64,000 nucleotides of DNA from Schizochytrium sp. CCTCC M209059 (lineage: Eukaryota > Sar > Bigyra > Thraustochytrida > Thraustochytriidae), in the NCBI GenBank assembly GCA_000818945.1, contig KN805373.1, forward strand, positions 1,064,141 through 1,128,140, in the 5' to 3' direction. A model generated the notes under the pieces. The model saw only the letters and a list, made by a program, of their open reading frames with translations, made no database searches and was not told the DNA's origin. Shown piece by piece: positions 1-7,682 of this stretch. The position numbers and the translations under genes were made by a program. How positions within the stretch are numbered: position 1 is the stretch's first letter; every line of letters starts with the position of its first letter.

Positions 1-2
1 TC

Positions 3-1316
3 CTTCTCGAAGATGATACGCTCCAGGTCCAAGTGGTAGAAGCAGACGAGCTGCCGTGCCTTGCGGCCCATCCAGACGCCGATGTTTGGTGGGTCGAAGC
101 AGATTCGCCCGTCAAGACAAGCACGCGCAAACAAAGCGCCGCTGGATCCGGACCTGCCGCCTCCAGCTCTGAGAGCAACTTTTCCTCTGCAGGCGTTAAC
201 CGATCAAAGGCTGCCATTAGTGAGGCAGCGGCAAACGCGGCCAACAAACTCAGCGACCGTCTGGCCACAATGAATGTGCAAGATACCTTTCAAAAGACCT
301 CGCAAGGGGTCGCAAGCAATCTTGGTCGATTTGCCAGTTGGGCCAAGAAAGGCATCGCTGCCGCGAGCGATGCTATCCAAAACGCAGAGACTGTGCAATT
401 CCCTTCTCGGGTCGTAGATGTGCGCAAGAAAATTGCAGACGGCGGCTTCTCCGAGGTCTTTCTCGCACAGGATCAGCAGACCGGTCAGGCCCTGGCCCTC
501 AAACGTTGTTTGGCGCAAACGCGGGAAGACGTTACGGCCCTCAAGCTTGAAATTACAGTACATAAGCGTACAGAGAGCCCCTTTGTCATGCAACTCGTGG
601 ACGCCATGGAGGAAGACTCGCGTCGTGTGCCTGGGGCGCGCGAATTTTTCTTACTCTTTCCGCTCTACGGCGGAGGTTCGCTTTTTGATCAAATGGAACG
701 TGCGTCGCAGGAACCTGGAGTGCCCTGGCCTTTTCCAGAGGCTGTCGCAGCACGCATCATGTCTGGCGTTCTTTCCGGCTTGGAGGCTTTGCATGCCGCA
801 GGCTTTGCGCACCGTGACATTAAGCCGCACAACATCTTGCTTGACGCGCGAGGCTCTTCTGAAGTGATCCTTCCCGATGCGGCCTCTAGTGTCCAGCCCG
901 TGCTCATGGACCTCGGCTCGTGTGGCCCGCTCCGAACAACCGTCACCACGCGGAACGAGGCGCGTCTCGCGGTCGATGAAGCTACTGTGAAATGCTCTGC
1001 GCCCTATCGCGCTCCCGAGCTTTTCGAGGTTCCCGAGCTTCCCTATGAGTTTGGACCTGCCCTCGATGTGTGGTCCATAGGGACCACTCTATACGCTATG
1101 ACCTATGGACGCATGTGGTCTCCTTTTGAGCACCCAACGCAGGGCGTGCAGACACTCGCGATTCTCCAGGCGAATGTGCGGTACCCTTCCGAGACGAAGG
1201 CGCTGTACTCGGATACTTTCCACAAGGTAGTCAAACAATCGCTGCGCCTCGACGCATCCAAGCGGCCAACCGTAGAAGCCATGCGCAAGCAGCTCGCCAA
1301 GCTTGCTTCGAACTGA
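3..1316 (+). CDS. STK16/NAK-family serine/threonine kinase, 5'-partial
   Basis: The reading frame is open to the left edge of the window, so the true start lies outside; the GTG at 33 is not evidence of a start. About 120 residues of Ala/Ser-rich sequence precede a protein kinase domain (counting from base 33, roughly residues 125-425). Visible motifs are a glycine loop (GGFSEVF), the VAIK-equivalent lysine (ALKR), the catalytic loop HRDIKPHN near residue 260, DLGSC in place of DFG near 292, and YRAPELF. DLG plus the extended activation segment and the LYAM(T)YG stretch are typical of STK16/MPSK1 (yeast Env7), kinases tied to Golgi and vacuole membranes. Catalytic residues are intact, so an active kinase is expected. 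Other NAK kinases (AAK1/GAK) are possible but usually carry DFG. What the N-terminal region does cannot be seen. Confidence 0.85.
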   Translation, partial: LLEDDTLQVQVVEADELPCLAAHPDADVWWVEADSPVKTSTRKQSAAGSGPAASSSESNFSSAGVNRSKAAISEAAANAANKLSDRLATMNVQDTFQKTSQGVASNLGRFASWAKKGIAAASDAIQNAETVQFPSRVVDVRKKIADGGFSEVFLAQDQQTGQALALKRCLAQTREDVTALKLEITVHKRTESPFVMQLVDAMEEDSRRVPGAREFFLLFPLYGGGSLFDQMERASQEPGVPWPFPEAVAARIMSGVLSGLEALHAAGFAHRDIKPHNILLDARGSSEVILPDAASSVQPVLMDLGSCGPLRTTVTTRNEARLAVDEATVKCSAPYRAPELFEVPELPYEFGPALDVWSIGTTLYAMTYGRMWSPFEHPTQGVQTLAILQANVRYPSETKALYSDTFHKVVKQSLRLDASKRPTVEAMRKQLAKLASN

Positions 1317-1860
1317 GAAAAGTGAGAAAGGAGAAATCGCTTTGTTTCTTTTCTCTTCACTTCTCTTCTTTTCTCTTTTCGTGTGGATGTGTGTTATTTG
1401 TCTCTTTCTTGTGTCTCTCAACCCAACCAGTCTCACTGCACTGTCAGACATCGAAATGTAATTTTTGTGCTTTGTTCGATTCGTTTCACCCTATGTCTTG
1501 AGGACGATTATGGTTTCGCCTTGCTTCCTGATCGTCTCATTTACATCTTCCTTCGTCTGCACCTTCGTAACAGCAAGGTTTTGCGAAGCCAAAAGCTCCC
1601 CTGCTCTTTGTCCATCTTCATCTTCATCTTTTCCACTGGCAGCCCCATACTCGTTCTCGTTAACGAGCAGCAAAACCAATCTTCAATCTTCACCGGCCAC
1701 GCGCGGTGTCCCAGCCGGAAAAAAGGTCAGAGAAACCACACGTGTGCCCGCTGCGCCTCGAGGCAGGCAGCAGCACGCGCGTCCTGACCCGAGTCGCTCA
1801 CTCGCTCGCTCGTACGCGCGATCCATTCTTTGACGTCCGCTTCATCGGGCAGGCAGACAC
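1317..1860. other. Intergenic region, kinase to SSL1
   Basis: About 540 bp between two same-strand genes. It opens with a pyrimidine-rich run (TTTCTTTTCTCTTC-like) that is probably the kinase 3' UTR and contains no convincing coding sequence. The part nearest 1861 should hold the SSL1 promoter and leader; no TATA box is clear. Confidence 0.5.
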
Positions 1861-3174
1861 ATGTCCGGGTACGCGTGGGAGACCAACCTCGCGCGAAGTT
1901 GGGAGGCCTTGCAAGAAGATGAGCACGGCGTGCTGCGTACCGTCGCTGGCGCCGCCGGTAACGGGGGTCGCGGCGATGGTGATGCGAATGGACCCGGATT
2001 CGGGGGTAGAGGTGGCTCTAGGAGATTGTCTGGCCCTGACGGCACTCTGTGCCGCAACATGATCCGCTACCTGGTGCTGATCGTGGACATGTCGCAATCC
2101 ATGGCGGAAAGCGACCTGCGTCCCTCGCGACGCGTCGTCACTTCGGAGCTCTTGAACGACTTTGTCCTCTCGTACTTTGACGAAAATCCTCTCAGCAACC
2201 TGTGTATTGTCATGTCGCGCGATGGCGTCGCGCAAAAGCTCACCGACATGTCTGCCAGCGCCACGCGCCATCAGGCAGCCCTCGGCATGCTTTCCGAGGG
2301 GGGAGAGTTCTCTTTACAAAATGGACTCGAACTCGCACATGCCGCGCTTCAGAGCGTTCCGCAGCACGGCAGCCGCGAAATTCTTGTGCTCATGTCCTCA
2401 CTCAGCACCTGCGATCAAGGTGATGTCTTTGAAACGATCGAAAAGCTTCAGCGATCCAAGGTTCATAGCTCTGTCATTGGTCTTTCTGCTGAGATCTATG
2501 TGGCCAAGTACCTAGCGGAAAAGACCTTGGGCCGACACGCCGTCATTACCAGCAAGGAGCACTTTCGTCAGCTTTTGCAAAGTCATGTGCCGCCTGCGCC
2601 CGCGCTTGCTGAAGACCAACAAGGTCTGCGATGTACGTTTGTGCGAATGGGCTTCCCCTCGCAGTGCACAGCAGCAGGCTCGAGCGACGCGCAAGATGGT
2701 CGTACGTTGGTGTCTGGCCATGCGGTCACCGCTGGCAAGGCTATGGCTGCCGACATCAACGATGTTACGACAAAGGGCTACACTTGTCCGAGATGCTCTA
2801 CAGTAGTCACAGAGCTTCCTACAGACTGCCCAATATGCGATCTCGAGCTCATTGCCTCGGCACACCTTTCGCGATCCTACCATCATCTCTTTCCTGTGCC
2901 GCGTTTCCGCGAGGTGAAAATGGCCGAAGTATTGAATCAACAAACGTCTGCACCAGCCTGCAGCGCCTGCGCCATCTCGTTCACGAAGGGACCTCCGGTG
3001 TCCGCTTTTTACCAATGTCCGCGCTGTCAGGCTTTCATTTGCGACGTTTGCGAGCAATTCGTTCACGAGACCTTGCACAACTGTCCATCTTGCCTCCAAA
3101 CACGGCCTGCCGAACAACAACAACAACAACAACAAGAGCCCCAGCAGACAGACTCTGCAATGGAACCCGCATGA
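1861..3174 (+). CDS. SSL1: TFIIH core subunit SSL1/p44 (GTF2H2)
   Basis: The 437-residue product matches the p44/SSL1 subunit of the TFIIH core, which regulates the XPD helicase in transcription initiation and nucleotide excision repair in the nucleus. The order is a short Gly-rich N-terminus, a von Willebrand A-like domain (about residues 60-250) opening with the MIDAS-like DMSQS and containing the Ssl1-typical SREILVLMSSLSTCD stretch, then a C4 zinc finger (CPRCST...CPICDLELI, about 305-330), then a RING-like finger with eight Cys/His positions (CSACAISF...CPRCQAFICDVCEQFVHETLHNCPSC, about 370-420). The C-terminus is a short polyglutamine tail. Length is close to human p44 (395 aa). The ATG at 1861 starts the conserved block with only a short unconserved leader. 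It converges on the next gene. Confidence 0.95.
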   Translation: MSGYAWETNLARSWEALQEDEHGVLRTVAGAAGNGGRGDGDANGPGFGGRGGSRRLSGPDGTLCRNMIRYLVLIVDMSQSMAESDLRPSRRVVTSELLNDFVLSYFDENPLSNLCIVMSRDGVAQKLTDMSASATRHQAALGMLSEGGEFSLQNGLELAHAALQSVPQHGSREILVLMSSLSTCDQGDVFETIEKLQRSKVHSSVIGLSAEIYVAKYLAEKTLGRHAVITSKEHFRQLLQSHVPPAPALAEDQQGLRCTFVRMGFPSQCTAAGSSDAQDGRTLVSGHAVTAGKAMAADINDVTTKGYTCPRCSTVVTELPTDCPICDLELIASAHLSRSYHHLFPVPRFREVKMAEVLNQQTSAPACSACAISFTKGPPVSAFYQCPRCQAFICDVCEQFVHETLHNCPSCLQTRPAEQQQQQQQEPQQTDSAMEPA

Positions 3175-3462
3175 TACCTTTACGATCGCTATAAACAACC
3201 AACATTTACTCTATGTCCTTCCTTGTTCATGCAACGAACCCAATTTTGAAGTCAGATCAGCGCTTCGATGAGACTGACAAGGACGCCGAAAAATAACACC
3301 TATTTGTCGTGACGAAATCGTATCGGTATCCCAAGGGCGATAGTTGCACGTGAGGCTTAATTGTTGTTTTCATCTTTGACAGATCCGAGCAATCTATCTT
3401 GCCTTTCAATATAGAATGCCAGAGATTCAAATTGTCTATCATCATCATCATCATGATTGTCA
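3175..3462. other. Convergent 3' spacer, SSL1 / methyltransferase-RIT1
   Basis: About 290 bp between the stop codons of two convergent genes. AT-rich relative to the flanks, with an ATCATCATCATCATC run near 3437. It is likely the shared 3' UTR and terminator region; no gene is seen. Confidence 0.5.
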
Positions 3463-5883
3463 TTATAAAGCAGTTCCTTGCATTCTCCGTTGGTCATGCA
3501 GAAATACAATCACATTCTTGAGCAGCTTGCGCGCCGGGGGCTGAGGAAGACGTTTTCCCGCAGCCTCCATGACGCGAAAGAGTGAAGCATTCACCTCAGC
3601 CTTGATGTCTTCGGTGCCTGACACTACGCCCACGCACGACAGTGCTGTCGCCAACGTCGCTCGCTCAGCTGTCATAGGAGCTGCGCGAACAACACATGTC
3701 AATTTGTTCGAGCGTGCGCTCAAGAGCAGTGAACACGCGGGCAAGAGACAGCGGGTTTGCCAGAACGGGCGCTGAGCAAAGTCTTTTGCGCTTGCGCGAA
3801 GGACAAGTGTCTGCGAAGCAGGTAGAGCGCTTTCCCATTTTCCATCGAGCTCGCTCTGCTCCGAACCTCGGAGGTCGATCAGCACATGCTTATCCGCGTC
3901 AAGTTCACTGACAAATTTGTCATCGACGGCAAGCACAACAGGCACGAGCATCGTCTGCGCGCCTTCCACAGGCACGGACGATGCAAATTCAATTGCATCG
4001 ACATTTCCGTGCTCGACGCCATCAGACGCAAGCACCCCAGAAGCGATGTGTTCCAATACCTGCTCGCATTCCTCATTACTCTGACACTCCACGAGCGTCT
4101 GCCGATGAGACCAAAACAGCTCTGGGGACAGTAATCCAGCCCACATTTCGTGGTCGTCACCAGCGCCGGGGATATAACGCCAAGACCGTCGACAAATTCG
4201 CTCCGTTTCGGCGTCAATGGCTACGGAAGCACTCAAGCAAATTATTGGTGTGCACGGCGCCTCGGGATTGACAAGCGGTAAAGTGAGCTCTGTGCATCGA
4301 GCATCCTCGTTCCAGTCTTGTTTGGTGTCGCAACACACCCACACAGGCCGCAGAGGCGGTCTCTCGGCGAGCAGAGCATGGATTACCTCGCGCGCTGGCG
4401 CTGGAACAAGCGCCATCCATTCTTCATAGCGGGTTTCAAGTGCGCTACGCTCAGAGTCAGAGACCCATGGCGGCAAGTCCAAGACCGTGCTGTCATGCCC
4501 CGCAACCCTATTGAGTACAAAGCACCAAATCGGCACTGTCCGGGTGAACGCGTCGGGAAAGCGTTTTCCTCTTCGCGTGGCGTCAACGACAATTGCACCT
4601 CCGCGGAATTGGCTCGGAAGAAAGGCAAGAGCAGAAGCACCTTCTGACTTTGCATTGCAGGCCGCGCGTAGCACGTTTGTATTGAGTCGTCTCGCTGCAA
4701 ACGTAGGGTCTGCAACGTGGCCGTCAGTGCTTTTAAAGTAGCAGCCATCTGCGCGCGTATACCATGCCCCATTGCGCAGGTTCGCAAACACGGGCAACGC
4801 AGCGCCAAAGGTTTGTGAGCAGGTACGCTCCACAAAGTTTGCGTCGGCGTGGATCGATTGAATTCGGGCGTACAAACCGTACTCGTCCCGTTTGAGATCA
4901 CGAAGCGCATGGCTGAGCGAGTGATCGGCCTGAACATACCCCGTGGCACTCGCAGCGCGTACAAAGCGCTCCACAATCACACCGCCGTTTGCAATTTCGT
5001 CACGAAGGACCTCACGCTCAAGATCAAGTCGCCGACAGTGGCCGCAGATTAGATCCGATGTCTCCTGCACTCGAAAACTCGAGCACAGCACGAATTGGCC
5101 AAAGACCCCACGTCCCTCGGAATGACGAAAGAGTTGATCTACGGTCTCGAAAACCAAGGCAACGACCTCAGTCGAGTACAAGAGGTCGGTACCGACGATG
5201 AGGTCAAAGGGCCGGCGCGAGTATTTGCGACGAAAAGCGTCCAGACTTGGGTCGTCGGCGCCCCAACTCAGCTCTGCTGTCTCGACAGGCAGCATCGGCC
5301 CATCTGTGGCGTTCTTTGCCGCATTTCGCTGAATCATGTCGAGCAGGAATGGGTCGCGGTCGGTAAGAACCACGTAGCCGCGGCGTCGATGCAGCCGTGC
5401 TTGAAGCCGCGCCAGAAAAATACCAACGAGTCCCGCGCCGGCACCAAGCTCCATGACCCGTGTGATGCGGTCCTCTCGTGCGTGCGATGCGAAGGCGAAC
5501 TCGTCGCCTCCGAGGTATTCGCAAAGCGCTCGCGCCGCAGGCCAGAGGAATTTACCAGACTGCCAGCTCGAGCCTTGGTCCATCTCCGCGCAGAGGACGC
5601 GGATGTCAAGTTCCTGGGCATCGAGGACGTCATTCTCGGCTTCGGTTGCCGACGTGTTTCCCTTTGCGTCGCAAATCTCCACCTCGTCAAGGTTTTCTTC
5701 TTGGTCGTCGTCATCGTCTGCGCTACCTTGTTGCGCACCTGGTCGCTGCCTGTGCCGCCGTCCCAGAGGTCTCACGCAAAAGCTCTGGCGCAGCTCGACC
5801 TCAGGCAGGCTCATCTCGAAGAGCTGCCGGAGTCCCACGGGGCCTTGGTCATCCTCGTTGTCCTCCTCCTCCTCGAGCGCCAT
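3463..5883 (-). CDS. METTL21-like methyltransferase fused to RIT1 initiator-tRNA A64 ribosyl phosphate transferase
   Basis: An 806-residue product read from the first ATG (complement 5881-5883); the frame stays open further upstream without an ATG. After an acidic leader, residues about 100-310 form a class I methyltransferase of the Methyltransf_16 (METTL21/EFM) type: SAM-binding MELGAGAGLVGIFLA near 140 and the family's DLIVGTDLLYS near 230. Residues about 330-806 match RIT1: YFKSTDGH, RRLN, the signature DATRRGKRFPDA near 431, TVPIWCFVLN, and GAGDDHEMW near 569, then a C-terminal dual-specificity-phosphatase-like region. RIT1 adds 2'-O-ribosyl phosphate to A64 of initiator tRNA-Met, which keeps it away from eEF1A. 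METTL21-type enzymes methylate lysines of translation factors and chaperones. No stop or frameshift separates the halves. A missed intron or gene merger is the only simple alternative. Confidence 0.88.
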   Translation of the reverse strand: MALEEEEDNEDDQGPVGLRQLFEMSLPEVELRQSFCVRPLGRRHRQRPGAQQGSADDDDDQEENLDEVEICDAKGNTSATEAENDVLDAQELDIRVLCAEMDQGSSWQSGKFLWPAARALCEYLGGDEFAFASHAREDRITRVMELGAGAGLVGIFLARLQARLHRRRGYVVLTDRDPFLLDMIQRNAAKNATDGPMLPVETAELSWGADDPSLDAFRRKYSRRPFDLIVGTDLLYSTEVVALVFETVDQLFRHSEGRGVFGQFVLCSSFRVQETSDLICGHCRRLDLEREVLRDEIANGGVIVERFVRAASATGYVQADHSLSHALRDLKRDEYGLYARIQSIHADANFVERTCSQTFGAALPVFANLRNGAWYTRADGCYFKSTDGHVADPTFAARRLNTNVLRAACNAKSEGASALAFLPSQFRGGAIVVDATRRGKRFPDAFTRTVPIWCFVLNRVAGHDSTVLDLPPWVSDSERSALETRYEEWMALVPAPAREVIHALLAERPPLRPVWVCCDTKQDWNEDARCTELTLPLVNPEAPCTPIICLSASVAIDAETERICRRSWRYIPGAGDDHEMWAGLLSPELFWSHRQTLVECQSNEECEQVLEHIASGVLASDGVEHGNVDAIEFASSVPVEGAQTMLVPVVLAVDDKFVSELDADKHVLIDLRGSEQSELDGKWESALPASQTLVLRASAKDFAQRPFWQTRCLLPACSLLLSARSNKLTCVVRAAPMTAERATLATALSCVGVVSGTEDIKAEVNASLFRVMEAAGKRLPQPPARKLLKNVIVFLHDQRRMQGTAL

Positions 5884-6595
5884 CTTCGCAACCGCTAGTG
5901 GGCGAGAGCTTTGCTCGATCACGATCGCGACCACAACCACGATCACGATCACAGCTCGCTCGCTCGCCTCTCCTCTGCTCTCGTCTCTCGCCGTCGCGAC
6001 GCTGCTGTCCTTCGGGGTCCTCCTCGCCCGCCCGCCCGCCCGCTGGCTGGCCCTGCAGAGCCGGCCGCCAGGCCTTTCTCTCTTTCGCGCCGCAAGAAGT
6101 CGGCGACAGGAGCGAGCACGAAGTTCAACGATATCCAACCGGTGGCAGGCTGCGCGTGCGCGCGCGTGTGCGGCACGTCACATGTGTCGCCGTCTTCGCC
6201 CGCGACGCTGTCAAGTCAAGGCAGGGCGGGCGATTTCCTGGGGGCGCGAAAACCCCAGACTACCTCGCGTGTGTACTGTGCGCGCAGTCGGGTAGGGCAG
6301 GGGAGCAGCGCACACGGGGGCGCGGGCGGAGTCTTACCTGTGAGCGCCGGCGCCCTTGCCAAGCCGTGCAGAAGGGAGGAGGAGAAGAAGAGGCGAAGAA
6401 CGAGAAAGCAGACGCCGATCGAGCGAGCGACACGCGACGCGCAGCTGCAGACGGCGAGGGAGCGCGACCTGCAGCAGCTGCTCGCGCGCGTCGCCGTCGA
6501 CGTCGCCGTCGCGGTCGAGGTCCCTGCCGCGGCTGCCGCCGTCGCTGTCGCGGTGCGGATCGGGGAGGAGAGGGGCGGAGAGGAGCCCGGGCGAG
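5884..6595. other. GC-rich divergent 5' region upstream of the methyltransferase-RIT1 gene
   Basis: About 700 bp of GC-rich sequence with CG-rich simple motifs (GATCACGATCACGATC near 5940, GCCCGCCCGCCCGC near 6030). Long open frames on both strands are low-complexity Arg/Ala/Ser translations expected from GC-rich DNA. It probably contains the promoter of the minus-strand gene. Confidence 0.4.
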
Positions 6596-6931
6596 ATGGC
6601 ATCGACGATGCAGACGCTGGCGCGCGCGTCGTCGTCGCGGCTCGCGGGCGCGCGCGCAGGGCCCCGCGGCGCGGCCGGCGCGTGGAGAATGTGCACGACG
6701 CAGGCCAAGGCCGCGACGCAGACGCCCAAGGGCGTCGTGGTGGACAGGTCCGTGGCGGCGGAGGCGAGCGCCGCGGCGACGGCGACGGCGAACAGGACGA
6801 CGGCGGGTGTGGGCCAGACGACGGCCAGCAAGCCTGCGGGCCTCATCTCCTCGGGCCTGCTTCAGGTCTTTGGTCCTTCCCTGCGCATGTTGCTCCTCGT
6901 TACGCGCACCAACAGCAACCTTATCCTGTAA
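6596..6931 (+). CDS. Possible small protein with a mitochondrial-type presequence
   Basis: A 111-codon frame starting at an ATG whose first ~45 residues (MASTMQTLARASSSRLAG..., many Arg/Ala/Ser, no acids) look like a mitochondrial targeting peptide. The rest is Ala/Thr-rich and ends in LRMLLLVTRTNSNLIL. I do not recognise a family. It may be the first exon of a spliced gene: a candidate donor (CAG/GTCTTT) lies near 6866 and a separate exon-like segment sits at 7239-7455. The opposite strand has a competing hydrophobic frame, so strand is uncertain. Confidence 0.3.
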   Translation: MASTMQTLARASSSRLAGARAGPRGAAGAWRMCTTQAKAATQTPKGVVVDRSVAAEASAAATATANRTTAGVGQTTASKPAGLISSGLLQVFGPSLRMLLLVTRTNSNLIL

Positions 6932-7238
6932 ACATCGATCGATCAAGCCCGTCCGCCCCTGAAGCCTTCCGCGATGACGGCAAGGCTCGGGGAGACAGCC
7001 ACCGACCGCTTCACGCCCCCCTCCTATCCTTTTCTCCATTTTTGGGAGGACAGCCGCGACCTGCGAGCCATTTTCCTCGATTCGTGCAGTGCGAGTATAC
7101 ACGCACCTGTGCAATTTTGGCCTCACCACACGCATATGCGATGCACATTAAATAGCATACCATACACCATCATGAATTGGCAGCGATAGACATTTTTTCC
7201 TTTGTTTGTTTTTTTGTGTTTTGCGGCAGCTGAAGGCC

Positions 7239-7455
7239 CGTTAAGCTTGCCTATGCCATTGACTCCGTACAATACTGCTGCTCGTTGTGGTTCATGAGGC
7301 TGAAACACATCGCGCGAGCTACGCAAAGCTTCGGCGAGTACATCGCCTCAACGCCGGATTTCTGCGACGGTTTCTTTCTTAAGGAGGAGTCGCTGCCTGT
7401 GCGACGCAAGTGGTACGAGGAGGAAGCCTTTTGCAACGAGCTGGTGCGCCGATAG
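7239..7455 (+). CDS. Candidate terminal exon or short ORF
   Basis: From the CTT after a TTAAG acceptor-like site, preceded by a strong T-rich tract at 7194-7222, the + strand reads 71 codons with ordinary amino-acid composition (LAYAIDSVQYCCSLWF..., ...DFCDGFFLKEE..., ...KWYEEEAFCNELVRR) and ends in TAG at 7453-7455. An internal ATG at 7294 would give a 53-residue peptide. The composition is far more protein-like than the surrounding DNA. It could be the 3' exon of a gene starting near 6596 or 6974. No family recognised. Confidence 0.3.
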
Positions 7456-7682
7456 TTTGAACAATAAAATGGAATCTTTGTCCTTCTTACCCAATTTCTC
7501 GAATGCTTGGCTCAAAGGATCGAAATCCGTCGTCAAATCACTAACAAAAAGAAGCTTACACTTCTTCTTTATTTTTTTGTTTCTTATCGAAAGACGAGCG
7601 AGCGCAGCATCAAAACGATCTCTCTTTTCAACAGCAAACCAGAAAGGAAAAATACTTTGACGTTTCGCCAGACAGACCTTTC

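Noticed and set aside
33..35. GTG at 33 as the kinase start
   Set aside because: The frame is open to base 3 with no stop, and eukaryotic starts are normally ATG, so the gene is partial at the left edge.
6334..6846. Minus-strand frame starting MRPAGLLAVVWPTPAVVLFAV, with hydrophobic segments
   Set aside because: The hydrophobic look is what the reverse complement of Ala/Thr-rich DNA gives, and the plus strand has an equally good presequence-like frame. Strand cannot be settled, so it is not listed as a gene.
5478..7155. Long plus-strand frames across the GC-rich region upstream of the methyltransferase-RIT1 gene
   Set aside because: They translate to Arg/Ala/Ser low complexity, overlap in several frames, and lack a good ATG; typical of GC-rich non-coding DNA.
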